Below, piece after piece: positions 1 to 9,217 of a stretch of DNA of 64,000 nt. Every line of letters starts with the position of its first letter. The first letter of the stretch is position 1. The stretch comes from Cristatella mucedo. Its lineage: Eukaryota; Bryozoa; Phylactolaemata; Cristatellidae. The position numbers were made by a program, and so were the translations under genes. Location of the stretch: NCBI GenBank assembly GCA_009760855.2, contig WPIO01000102.1, forward strand, positions 746,001 through 810,000, read 5' to 3'. The notes under the pieces are model-generated. The model was given only the letters and a program-made list of their open reading frames with translations. It did no database searches and was not told the origin of the DNA.

Positions 1-1
1 A

Positions 2-307
2 GCAGAAACAGAAAGAAGAAGAAAAATTCAACACGAATACAACCTAAAACACAACATAACCCCAACCACAATTACAAAACAGGCCAGCAAAGCTTTTGAT
101 AAAATAATGGAAAGCGAGCCAGCAAAAAAAATCATCGGAATAAGCAAAGAATCAATGGAAAATATCACACAAGACGAACTTAATAAGCTGATAGAAAAAA
201 CCAAAAAAAGCATGTTGGCTGCGGCGTCTAATCTAGAATTTGAAAAAGCACAAGAGCTACGCGATCTGCTTCATCAACTTTACGAAAAAGTTATCACTTT
301 AAAGTAG
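2..307 (+). CDS. uvrB: UvrABC system protein B, C-terminal end (partial)
   Basis: The frame is open from the left edge and ends at TAG 305-307, giving the last 101 residues of UvrB, the helicase-like damage-verification subunit of nucleotide excision repair. It begins in the conserved stretch AETERRRKIQHEYNLKHNIT, which follows helicase motif VI in UvrB, and ends in a UVR domain with the pattern LNKLIEKTKK...AAASNLEFEKAQELRDLL; this domain binds the matching region of UvrC. An ATG at 107 lies inside the gene and is not the start. The rest of the gene lies to the left of the window. Identification is secure from these two blocks. Confidence 0.93.
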   Translation, partial: AETERRRKIQHEYNLKHNITPTTITKQASKAFDKIMESEPAKKIIGISKESMENITQDELNKLIEKTKKSMLAAASNLEFEKAQELRDLLHQLYEKVITLK

Positions 308-458
308 TTTATGGCGCAACATCAAGCCACAAAAAGCCATAAAAAATTGCTATTTTTGGTCATTGTTATCAAAATAAACTCCTATAAATATAGTTTATTT
401 TGACTGCTGCAAATTAGCAAGCACATAGCAACCTCTGACGACTTTGCATCACATGATT

Positions 459-534
459 ATTATATTGCATTTGCCATTTGCAAAATAGATCATATTAAGA
501 TATTTTGAATTTTGCCATAAAGGTTGATATATTT
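459..534 (+). repeat. 76-bp direct repeat, copy 1
   Basis: This stretch recurs at 845-920 in the same orientation with a single mismatch (TTTGCC here, TTTGCA in the second copy, near 515). It contains the near-palindromic piece GCATTTGCCATTTGC. No gene is encoded. The near identity of the copies in non-coding DNA suggests a recent local duplication or a small dispersed element. Confidence 0.9.
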
Positions 535-844
535 TCTTTCAAATAAACCAATTTTCATGAAATTTAGTTTACATAATTGTTAATTTATCAGCTTTAAACG
601 AACAGCAGCATTAACATCAATAAGTCGAATGCTGCAAATAATTCTCCCCCAATACAAACTACAACTGAACCTTAATTACAAAATCGTTGCCAATGCCCCT
701 GCTTTTTGCCATACTCAAAATACTGATATTGCTCGCATTTTTGTTGAAAATAATTTCCGACATAGATAAAAAGTTGAGTATAATATATGCATTACAGCCA
801 ACATAAATTTGGGAAATATCGGCTCACAAATTTTGCGCACAATG

Positions 845-920
845 ATTATATTGCATTTGCCATTTGCAAAATAGATCATATTAAGATATTTTGAATTTTG
901 CAATAAAGGTTGATATATTT
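845..920 (+). repeat. 76-bp direct repeat, copy 2
   Basis: Second copy of the repeat at 459-534, same orientation, about 310 bases downstream of the first, one mismatch. The flanks differ on both sides, which fixes the boundaries. Confidence 0.9.
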
Positions 921-1110
921 CAACCATTATGCCACATTGCTACAGCACCAAAATCTAGCTTTCGGTGTTTGATTATTATAACTTCTCGTATATTTGGACT
1001 GCATTTATATGGCAAAAATATGGATAAATTTTCACCCATCATGAATTATCACGCGTGCGACCAAAAAACAGCACCATTGACAAGATTTATGAAAAATGAC
1101 TAATTTTAAT

Positions 1111-1187
1111 TGGTAGCGAGGAAGGGATTCGAACCCCCGACCCAGGGATTATGATTCCCTTGCTCTAACCGACTGAGCTACCTCGCC
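1111..1187 (-). tRNA. tRNA-Met (anticodon CAU), probably the elongator
   Basis: Read on the minus strand, the 77-nt sequence starts GGCGAGGTAGCTCAGT and ends CCTCGCTACCA with an encoded CCA. The acceptor stem pairs GGCGAGG with CCTCGCT (first pair G-U), the anticodon arm is AGGGA-ATCATAA-TCCCT with anticodon CAT, and the T arm carries GGTTCGAATCC. The perfect cloverleaf and the usual D-loop AGCTCAGTCGGTTAGAG make it a functional gene. A CAU anticodon can also belong to tRNA-Ile2 or the initiator; initiator marks (an unpaired first base and three G-C pairs at the base of the anticodon stem) are absent, so elongator Met is most likely. Confidence 0.93.
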
Positions 1188-1923
1188 ATATTTCAAAATA
1201 ACCTAAAAAATGAGATTTATAATAATCAAGCTATTTTAAAGATTTAAATTTAAAAATAAATCACTATTAAAAATAATCTATATTAGATAAAAATTAAATA
1301 AAATAACAGCTTTTTAACCGCAAACACAAAACAAGCTAAACATAAATCTGATAATGCGACCTTAATTCACATCGATATAAATCTAAATATTATGGAATAT
1401 ATACAGTCCAAAAATATTTTTTACTATGAAATAATAATGATTATATAAACATAAAAAATGATAAACATTGCAGTGATTTTTGAGAGCAATATTTTCTTAT
1501 CAAATATACATAAAAACAACCAAAGCCACCGTTGCACTCCAAATCGATATTGACAATGGCTTTACAGGCAGCAAAAAACCTTATGGCTGAAACATTAGAG
1601 CTCATAGAAAATTTATATCAAAACGCAATGACATATATTTTTATAAACTGGTTATAGCGTTTTTATTGTTGAAAATGCTTCCATCGACACACAAAATACA
1701 ATAATCAACAAAAACTCATAAAACATCAAAGCAAATTGCAAGATTGTGATATACATATAAATCACTTACAGCAACAATCTCTAATATAATTCATATAATA
1801 TTCTTGTTTTAATTGTATAAATAAAATAATATAATGTTAAAAGTGTGAAAAAATAAAAATTATTTGCTTTATATGGTTAATGAAATTACTTATTTGCATG
1901 TTTTAATATTAAATATCATAAAA
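1188..1923. other. Non-coding gap
   Basis: A very A-rich stretch upstream of the 995-aa gene. I see no gene, RNA or convincing promoter in it. Confidence 0.5.
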
Positions 1924-4911
1924 ATGCGAAAATCACAACAACAAGATCCATCATTACAACTTAACGAGCAAAAAATTAAGGATTTAATTTTAAAAAATAC
2001 AAAACAAAAAATTCAACATGCAATAAAACCAACTTCAGAAACTGCAGTTTTGCAGATTTTACTGCAAGAAATACAAGAAGCATTTCAAGCTCAAGAAAAC
2101 CCAAATTTATTATCACCGAGAGAAAGATTGAAGAGCGATGATCCATCACAACAAAAGCCATCAATTGAATTACTTATCAATATAATAAACGATGAGCAAT
2201 TTATAACAAAATCTTTAAAGCTCATTCGCTCCACAAATCATCACAGACCAGATTTTATGTTATATAGAAATGCATTAAAATTAAGAGAAGAAAGAAATAA
2301 AAAACAAGAACAAGAACTAAAGGACAGAATTTACGCAATTAAAATGAAGCATTTAATAATGAAAGAAATTGGAGCATCGGCATACCAACATCTGGCATCT
2401 ATGCAGGCAGATCTGGAACAAGCCCAAACACCACATGAGGCAATTAGTGCATTTAAAGCAAACAAAAATGATCTGAAGGATAAAAGCAGCAACAAAGCAG
2501 AAAATTTTCTATATCGCAACTTAAAAATTGCCCTCCCATTACTTGTTCCTGAACTTGATGCGGAAATATTAAAAAACTATCTTTCACAAAACAGAATTAG
2601 ATACGATAGCACAATAAGAATGTCTGACGCCGATATGCTGAATCGCTTTACTTTGGCATTGATGGAAAATATAATATTAAAACAAAAAAAATTCCAGAGA
2701 GATCCAGCTGTATCGCAGCAAAAAACAACACAGATGCTGGAATTTGTAGAGCTAATGGATATTATAAGTCACCAAGCAAAAAGTGACATTATTGCAATCG
2801 ATCGGCAATTAAGTGAGCAACAAATAGCCAAGGAAGCAAGGTCAGGCGATCTGATAGCGACTTTGGCACAAATAGGAATAAAAACAAAGCAACAGGATGA
2901 TGATGCCATATCCATTGCCTCAGAAGATCTTTATGACAGCCCCCATGACTCTGGATTTGCGAGTATAACATCATCTGAAGCGGAAGAATACAACCATGAA
3001 AAAGAATTGGATAATCGAGCACAATACTTCACAAAATATCCATCACCTGAACTGCTATATGTTGAGCCTAACTCGCCATTTTCCAGCCCTCAAAGTTACA
3101 ATTTCAATCTACCACAAATACCAATATCCACACCAGATAAATACACTCCACATAAACACAAAACAGCAACACAAACTGCGTCGCAAAAGCTTGCCAACGG
3201 CTCGCAAAAGCTACTTAATATACGAGCCAAAACAATGATGCAGGCAGATCTATTGGAATCCGATACCCAAAGTGCATTAAATTTATTACGTTTAAACTTG
3301 CGATATAACATGCAAAGACTTGCCCAAGATGGAAAATTATTAAGCCAAGTGGCAAAATGGAAAATAACAGAACATAACGAAATCATTCAAAAAGTAATAC
3401 GAAATGAATTGGCAAAAAACCGTACAATACTTATGAATATTCCGGATGAATGTGATAAGATTGTATGGGAAGAATTGTTTTTAGCATGTCAAAAAAGAGG
3501 AGCGATAGAATTGGGATTGAAATTTGATTGGTCTAGCGCAACAACACATACCAATAAATTAATGCATACTTTGGACTTGTCATTTTATATGCACAATCCC
3601 CTAGCAATTGGTGTTTCAGACCCATCTGCATTATATGAAACCACAATAGCAACACAACCTCACTATTTTAGATATTCATCTGGATATAAAACATTAACTG
3701 CAATACCCATTGACGAGCATATTGCTAGATTACAATATTTTTTTGGTATCGTCACACTAATGCAGCAAGAACAAAATCTCCACCCAAGCAAATATCAACC
3801 AGCCCAAACTGAAGCAACATTCAAGCACATCGTAGCTCTATGCAAATATTCAACAGATATGACATTGGCTTTGCAAAAAATATTTAATTATCATGCCAAT
3901 AAACAATCAGTAGCAAGAATAGATAAAGAATACCTGAGGACAACAAGATTTGCAGATGAAGTGGTGCAAAATCAAGAATACTTAGATAAAGTATCTTCAG
4001 TTGCAACCATGACGAATAACATAATAGATAGTCTCAATACCATGTCTATTTTTGCCGGCAGACAAGTTAATAAAATTCCTAAAATTCCTAAAATAAAATA
4101 TTTAGCAATATCAGACTATCTAGAACCAAAAGCACAAAAAAAGCCATCAATAGCCGTGCAGCAAAAAATACAGGATTGGTTGCAGCCTAAGGCTCAAGAA
4201 AGAACAATTAATGAAAGTAGCGTGCACATTGCTGACCTTGACACACAAACAGAAGATAAAAACAAAATAATGGAACCTCTCTTAACATTGAGAAACGATC
4301 ATGAGTACTTAGAGATTCTGCCATCAAGCCCAGAAAATTCAGAAACTGAATTAATGCAGTCGCATCATACAAAAATAAAACATCATCAAGATTCCACATC
4401 GCAAGCAGCTGCAAGATCGCCAAGAGAAGATGTAACTTCATACGCTAGGGATACAGCTAGAGATAATTACACAACAGAACCCTTAAATGCAGAATATTTA
4501 TCCCTAAGACCAACGCCAAAGCATGATAGACATCAATTAAATCAATCTGCACCAAAAACAGCGATACTGCCAACAGCTTCGGATCATCAAAGATCAGCAT
4601 CTTGGCCTGTATATTCAGAGGCAGAATCAAGGCAAAAAGAGTTTATCAGTCATCTGGCACATAATATCAGGCCAATAACGACAACTATGCGGCCAACAGA
4701 CTCACACACTCGCATGCCAGAACTTTCGACTTTAAACCACATAACACTACAGCGAGAGTATATTGGGAACGCACCATCTAAAATAAGATATGACATCGGG
4801 CCAGCAGCTTCAATTCTTTTGCAACCAAATGGTAAGCAGAAACATGGCGGCAAGCTTCATGTTGCCCGCTCGTCGCGTGCTATAATATTCATGCCTAGCA
4901 ATTCCGATTGA
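1924..4911 (+). CDS. Large hypothetical protein, possible secreted effector
   Basis: A 995-residue protein from the ATG at 1924; a TTG at 1864 and an ATG at 1873 lie in frame upstream and would add a short hydrophobic stretch, and no Shine-Dalgarno decides between them. I do not recognise the family. The N-terminal two fifths is charged and probably helical; around residues 320-420 and again from about 730 it becomes Ser/Pro/Gln-rich and probably disordered. The disordered parts carry tyrosines in acidic or proline contexts (LYDSPHDSGF, LLYVEPNSPF, HEYLEILPSS, AEYLSLRPTP), loosely like the tyrosine-phosphorylation motifs of type IV effectors. A short internal repeat (YLEPKAQKK / WLQPKAQER) lies near residue 740. 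The C-terminus is basic then hydrophobic (KLHVARSSRAIIF). No signal peptide or membrane segment is clear. The effector role is inference only. Confidence 0.75.
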   Translation: MRKSQQQDPSLQLNEQKIKDLILKNTKQKIQHAIKPTSETAVLQILLQEIQEAFQAQENPNLLSPRERLKSDDPSQQKPSIELLINIINDEQFITKSLKLIRSTNHHRPDFMLYRNALKLREERNKKQEQELKDRIYAIKMKHLIMKEIGASAYQHLASMQADLEQAQTPHEAISAFKANKNDLKDKSSNKAENFLYRNLKIALPLLVPELDAEILKNYLSQNRIRYDSTIRMSDADMLNRFTLALMENIILKQKKFQRDPAVSQQKTTQMLEFVELMDIISHQAKSDIIAIDRQLSEQQIAKEARSGDLIATLAQIGIKTKQQDDDAISIASEDLYDSPHDSGFASITSSEAEEYNHEKELDNRAQYFTKYPSPELLYVEPNSPFSSPQSYNFNLPQIPISTPDKYTPHKHKTATQTASQKLANGSQKLLNIRAKTMMQADLLESDTQSALNLLRLNLRYNMQRLAQDGKLLSQVAKWKITEHNEIIQKVIRNELAKNRTILMNIPDECDKIVWEELFLACQKRGAIELGLKFDWSSATTHTNKLMHTLDLSFYMHNPLAIGVSDPSALYETTIATQPHYFRYSSGYKTLTAIPIDEHIARLQYFFGIVTLMQQEQNLHPSKYQPAQTEATFKHIVALCKYSTDMTLALQKIFNYHANKQSVARIDKEYLRTTRFADEVVQNQEYLDKVSSVATMTNNIIDSLNTMSIFAGRQVNKIPKIPKIKYLAISDYLEPKAQKKPSIAVQQKIQDWLQPKAQERTINESSVHIADLDTQTEDKNKIMEPLLTLRNDHEYLEILPSSPENSETELMQSHHTKIKHHQDSTSQAAARSPREDVTSYARDTARDNYTTEPLNAEYLSLRPTPKHDRHQLNQSAPKTAILPTASDHQRSASWPVYSEAESRQKEFISHLAHNIRPITTTMRPTDSHTRMPELSTLNHITLQREYIGNAPSKIRYDIGPAASILLQPNGKQKHGGKLHVARSSRAIIFMPSNSD

Positions 4912-5218
4912 AATGACGGCATGTTAATGATAGACAATTTTTTAACAAAAAATTTCAAATAACACCTATCTTTTATCATTTATATCAAGCTATATGGGGG
5001 CAAAAAACACTCACAACGCAGCGATTACAAGCTAGATATTGCTCTATAGTACCAAATATATATTATTCTCGGCTGTTTTTTGCCGATAATCAGGTGAGCA
5101 CAACGCAAACCAACATATAAAATTCAATCTCGCATTGCTCAACAACAAAAAATCAACTCAAAATAGCAAATCTTACGATTTATTTCGGACCCAACATCCA
5201 AATCTCTCTTTAACGCAA
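4912..5218. other. Non-coding gap
   Basis: About 300 bases between the large hypothetical gene and IS1-like copy A. Nothing recognised. Confidence 0.5.
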
Positions 5219-6373
5219 AATGAAATTTTTATTATAATTTTGTGTTAAATTGTTGTAGATTTTGTAACTCCAAAAACTTAATTAAAAAAGCTCTTATTCG
5301 CAACAATCAAAAGTATTTTTGCAAATATTGTAAAGGTTATCAAAGACTGAAGATAAAAGAATCTTATATGATAATAAAAACACTAAAATTAGCTTAAAAT
5401 TAAGGTAAGGCAAATTGCAAAACCTTAATTCTTCTTGAGGGTAAAAATTTACTATCAAAAAATCAAAAGATGGATAAACAATCACTATAAACATCTTCAG
5501 CTTGATATTAACGAAGAAGACATCAATAAAATCTCAGAAAACATTGAAATTAATGAATTGCATACTTTTCTTAAAAAAGTCAAGCAAGGCCACCTTTGGA
5601 CTGCTATCATTACAAACGCAATGCATCTTGATAAATTATGATCGCATCCAGTTTAACATCAACAGCAATTAAACTTTTCGATAAGATAAAACATCATAAA
5701 ATTAAGTATTTTTGCACCGTCCTTCATCTTTTGAATATAAAACATTTGAACAATTTGCCATGTCTGAAGTGAGCAGATTTTCTCTTTAAGCACAGTTATT
5801 AAACAATAATGAAGATTTGCGTTGGCTTGGGCTTCTTAACAATGCAGCGCAGGCTCTTGCGGAGTTAAAACTTGTGGATGTTAAGCATTCTTTTGATTTA
5901 ATTTACGAAAGAGCAAGACAGATAGAAATTATACTTACAATGAAGATTTGCCCTCGCAAAACATATCAACAGATTTTCTCTTTAAGCACAGTTATTAAAC
6001 AATAATGAAGATTTGCGTTGGCTTGGGCTTCTTAACAATGCAGTGAAGGCTCTTGCGGAGTTAAAACTTGTGGATGTTAAGCATTCTTTTGATTTAATTT
6101 ACGAAATAGCAAGACAGATAGAAATTATACTTACAATGAAGATTTGCCCTCGCAAAACATATCAACAGATTTTCTCTGAATTTAAGCAAGTCAGATACTT
6201 GTTTAGTTGAGATCTTTAATGCTAGATTGAGTCATATTGAGTCATTATGTTGCAAGTAAGCAGGAGAACTACGTACAATAAAAAATCAAGAGAACATCTA
6301 TATATAAATGTTATAAATGTGCCGTTATGGATAAAAAGTGATAAGTGGATAAAGGGTGGTGTTTGGGTGTTGG
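5219..6373 (+). mobile_element. Decayed IS1-family element, copy A
   Basis: This block recurs at 37532-38492 with almost the same sequence, ending at the same GTGTTGG before the flanks diverge. It holds a broken IS1-type transposase on the + strand, readable only across several frames: a zinc-finger-like piece (NNQKYFCKYCKGYQR), then ELHTFLKKVKQGHLWTAI, matching the DDE block E-x-D-E-L-x-(T/S)-F...K...W.W.A(I/V) of IS1 InsB, then FDKIKHHKIKYFCT, and finally CLVESFNARLSHIE next to the C-terminal (C)xxESFNxxxRHY block. Stops and frameshifts separate all pieces, so it cannot make transposase. A stretch encoding a segment like LRWLGLLNNAAQALAELKL interrupts the last part and does not look like transposase. 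No clear terminal inverted repeats are seen. Confidence 0.75.
5774..6165 (+). repeat. Tandem duplication, two 196-bp units, inside IS1-like copy A
   Basis: The unit starting CAGATTTTCTCT at 5774 is repeated from 5970 with period 196, and the starting motif occurs a third time at 6166. Only one unit is present in copy B at 38 kb, so the extra unit arose in copy A. The short repeat at both edges is what replication slippage leaves. The two units differ by a few substitutions (for example GCGCAG versus GTGAAG and GAAAGAG versus GAAATAG). Confidence 0.9.
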
Positions 6374-6551
6374 ATCCAACAAAGTGGTGGAACTCTACGC
6401 TGCACCGCCACCGCCGGCCAAATCACCGGCAACTTCTGATTTTGCAAAATCTGCCGCCCCTCCACCATCATTGCCGCCGGATTTTGGCGCTCCTTCAGAT
6501 GAAGGTGGTTTTCTAGATTCACCTCCACCGGCATTTATTAACAACATGTAA
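6374..6551 (+). pseudogene. Tail of a proline-rich protein cut off at the IS1-like element
   Basis: Immediately after the IS1-like copy A ends, an open frame encodes a proline-rich C-terminus (ELYAAPPPPAKSPATSDF ... DFGAPSDEGGFLDSPPPAF) and stops at TAA 6549-6551. It is clearly richer in G+C than the DNA around it and has no start of its own; the reading frame enters it from within the element. The simplest reading is the 3' remnant of a gene interrupted by the element. I do not recognise the parent. The reverse-strand frame over the same bases is a glycine-rich shadow. Confidence 0.5.
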
Positions 6552-6611
6552 TTTTTTATAAACAGCAAAGCACATCTGTATCTCGCTAGCTCAAGTCCAA
6601 TCTTGCTACAG

Positions 6612-7451
6612 CTAATCTCGCAATAACTCATTAATAGATGTTTTTGCTCTGGTTTGTTCGTCTACTGTTTTTACTATCACGGCACAAGCCAAAGAAAGTC
6701 CAGAAACTACAGAATCAGAAGCCAAAGATCCAGAAACTACAACAGATCCTGCTGGAACTTTGCCGTAATAAACCTCACCGCTGGCACGATCTATAATTTT
6801 AGTTGAAGCACTGATATTCACTCCCGCAGCAATCACACTGCCTCTGCCCACAATAACGCCTTCTGAAATACAACTTCCAGCACCTATAAAACAGTCATCT
6901 TCAATTATTACTGGTCTGCTGTGCTCTGGCTCTAACACCCCAGCAATAGAAACCTTACCGCCAATATGACAATTTTTTCCCACATACGCACAACTGCCAA
7001 CGGTAGAAAAAGTGTCAACCATTGTACCCTCTCCAACATGGGCTCCCAAATTTATAAAACTTGGCATAACAATAACTTTTGGTGCCAAAAAACAGCCCCT
7101 ACGCACCACCGCCCCTGGCACCACACGAATACCAGCAGCCTGAAATTTTTCTACAGTCCAATCATTAAACTTATTGGCTGCTTTATCATAAAAAATATGA
7201 GAATTTTTATCACCACTGATTTTAAATTCAGAAAAACGCAAATACATTATTATCGCCTGCTTCAACCAAATATTAACTTTCCAATCTTCTTCTACTTTTT
7301 CCACAACTTTTGCCTCTCCAGATTCTAGCATCTCGATAGCTAAATTGATATATTTAATGATATTTTTATCTTTTGCCCACCCATCTCCTTGGCCAATTTT
7401 CAAGCCAGACCACAACTGCTCGATGTGCTCTTGAACTTCAGAATGTTTCAT
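6612..7451 (-). CDS. dapD: 2,3,4,5-tetrahydropyridine-2,6-dicarboxylate N-succinyltransferase
   Basis: DapD transfers succinyl from succinyl-CoA to tetrahydrodipicolinate, the committed step of the succinylase branch to meso-diaminopimelate and lysine; it works as a cytosolic trimer. The 279-residue product has the family's length, a helical N-terminal domain (residues 1-100), and a left-handed beta-helix of hexapeptide repeats (residues about 105-240: NLGAHVGEGTMVDTFSTVGS, then AYVGKNCHIGGKVSIAG and IEDDCFIGAGSCISEGVIVG). The block GVLEPEHSRPVIIEDD is diagnostic. It stands alone, downstream of nothing co-directional. With murG and ftsW nearby it argues that the organism still makes peptidoglycan precursors. 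Confidence 0.96.
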   Translation of the reverse strand: MKHSEVQEHIEQLWSGLKIGQGDGWAKDKNIIKYINLAIEMLESGEAKVVEKVEEDWKVNIWLKQAIIMYLRFSEFKISGDKNSHIFYDKAANKFNDWTVEKFQAAGIRVVPGAVVRRGCFLAPKVIVMPSFINLGAHVGEGTMVDTFSTVGSCAYVGKNCHIGGKVSIAGVLEPEHSRPVIIEDDCFIGAGSCISEGVIVGRGSVIAAGVNISASTKIIDRASGEVYYGKVPAGSVVVSGSLASDSVVSGLSLACAVIVKTVDEQTRAKTSINELLRD

Positions 7452-8029
7452 AAAAATTATAAATAAATTATGGCGAATAGCCTGATAGAATTAATTTTAA
7501 AAGCAATATTAATTTTTAAAATATAATATTTTGATAAATTTACTTACTATCAATAATTTCAAAAAATAACAAAACAAAGCAATACAGATATAATTTTATC
7601 TCAAAGCACAAAATCAACCCACGAAATACCAATAGCACTTACTATCCAAATAAGAACACATCACATGAAGATAAAACACAGATGCCAACACATGCAGAAA
7701 AAGCTAACATTTGCAATATCTAATAGCGGGCGTGCTAAAACATTCCACTCCAAATAAAATCGAGCCATACAAGAATTAAAAAGTTCTAATTGCTTTGTAT
7801 TTTCAATTTTTTTGACCATAAAAGCAATAATTAATTAAATTATACGCACATCAAAAGCGCAGTAAAATCCATCATTATATAAATCAAATATAACTTGACA
7901 ACTATTTATCAGTTTTTAACGAATTCATCAAATTCAAAAGATAATCATAACAAACGATCATTAAGGAGTGCAAAAATTTGTGCCCCGCAAAACCACTATG
8001 TCAATTAATTTTCACTAACGCACAGATAC
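7452..8029. other. Non-coding gap between divergent genes
   Basis: About 580 bases separating dapD (leftward) and an MFS gene (rightward), so both promoters should lie here. A TTGACA at 7895-7900 is the only -35-like match I see, and the -10 position 17 bases later is poor, so I do not call a promoter. Confidence 0.45.
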
Positions 8030-9217
8030 ATGAAAATTGCCAACTTTCTAAAGAAAATTTCTCTTTTTGCTTTTTTTAGCGATTTTGTATTTTTATATCC
8101 TTTTTACAACCTAATGTTTGTAGAAAGTGGAGTTAATCAATTTAGACTTTCAATGCTTTTGGTTATAATGCAGGGAATTAAGCTTGTTGCAGATTTGCCA
8201 ATTGGCATCTTGGCAGATAAATATAGTCGTAGAAATTTATTTATCTTTGGACAGTTATGCAGAATTGCACTAATGACTATGTGGGCAATTTATCCATGTT
8301 ATGCAACTTTTGCTATAGGAATGGCTCTTTGGGGAATATCTATGAGTTGTTTTTATGGTCATGTGGAGGCCTATATTTATGACGCATTAAAACTGGAGAA
8401 ACAAGAAAACCACTTTCCCAAATATACCAGTAATTACTATACAATTCAAAATATCGCGATAGCAGGAGCAAGCTTTGTTGCGGGCTATATTTTTGAAATT
8501 GGAGGTCATGTGACAATATTGCTTTGCAGCGTGGCTCCTATTGTTATTTCTGTTTCACTTTGTTTAAAATTACCCAACTATGGGTTGAAAGATTTAGGTG
8601 TGGTAAAAAATAAATCCATTGGTCTGGGAGAAATTTTTACCCGCACTTTAAAACTATTTAAGGAAAATAAGAATGTGAGAATTTTCTCCATCATGTCTGC
8701 ACTAAACGATGCAGTATTTATTGTTTTTATAGACCTCAATACCACCATTATGGCCAAACTACACACACAAGCAAAAATTATGGCCTACGCGATAACTTTC
8801 ATGGGCACGGCAAGAATTTTTAGTAATTTTTTTGCCAGATATACTGTTAATTATCTTTCCGTAGAAAGAGTGTTAAAAATTATGTTATCTTTTTTTGTAA
8901 TCCTTTTTGCTCTTGCTTATAGCTACAATCCAATCATGATTTTTGTGATTATTTCGTATTTAATCGTTTATGCAATAATAGATCTTGCTATAAAATACAA
9001 TATGCAAAAATTTATTCCAGAAGCAATTCGAACAACCACAATGTCTGCCGCAAGTTTTATGGTTTCTATTTTGGCACTAACTTTAAACGGATTAAATGGC
9101 ATAATCAGCAACTACAGTGGTGATAATTACGGTCTAATGGCACTATACGGACTGCTGTGCGTTGTTGTAATTGTTATTTTTGTCGCAAGAAAAAATGCCA
9201 GAACTTCCAGAAGTTGA
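8030..9217 (+). CDS. Major facilitator superfamily transporter
   Basis: A 395-residue membrane protein with about twelve hydrophobic segments. The loop between segments 2 and 3 carries the MFS motif A in the form LPIGILADKYSRRNLFIFGQ, and a second charged loop follows the sixth segment near residue 190. The substrate cannot be told from sequence. Its last 23 bases overlap mutM, so the two are probably co-transcribed. A fragment of a closely related gene lies at 19758-19885, where the segment SCFYGHVEAYIYDALK is matched. The carrier at 54283-55545 is a more distant relative (EAYIYNNL in the same place). Confidence 0.88.
   Translation: MKIANFLKKISLFAFFSDFVFLYPFYNLMFVESGVNQFRLSMLLVIMQGIKLVADLPIGILADKYSRRNLFIFGQLCRIALMTMWAIYPCYATFAIGMALWGISMSCFYGHVEAYIYDALKLEKQENHFPKYTSNYYTIQNIAIAGASFVAGYIFEIGGHVTILLCSVAPIVISVSLCLKLPNYGLKDLGVVKNKSIGLGEIFTRTLKLFKENKNVRIFSIMSALNDAVFIVFIDLNTTIMAKLHTQAKIMAYAITFMGTARIFSNFFARYTVNYLSVERVLKIMLSFFVILFALAYSYNPIMIFVIISYLIVYAIIDLAIKYNMQKFIPEAIRTTTMSAASFMVSILALTLNGLNGIISNYSGDNYGLMALYGLLCVVVIVIFVARKNARTSRS

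Larger units (their letters stand above)
308..1110. other. Non-coding gap with a repeat pair
   Basis: No convincing gene in about 800 bases between uvrB and the tRNA. Short frames here lack family resemblance and overlap the repeated segment described separately. A weak hairpin (TTATGGC 310-316 with GCCATAA 336-342) follows the uvrB stop but has a long loop and no clean T-run, so I do not call it a terminator. Confidence 0.6.

Noticed and set aside
6395-6631. Minus-strand glycine-rich frame of 78 codons
   Set aside because: It is the reverse-strand shadow of the proline-rich + strand remnant; GC-rich codons for Pro read as Gly on the other strand.
6966-7328. A 120-codon + strand frame
   Set aside because: Lies inside dapD on the opposite strand and has no family resemblance.
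7895-7923. TTGACA as a promoter for the MFS gene
   Set aside because: The hexamer 17 bases downstream does not resemble TATAAT and the site is over 100 bases from the start codon.
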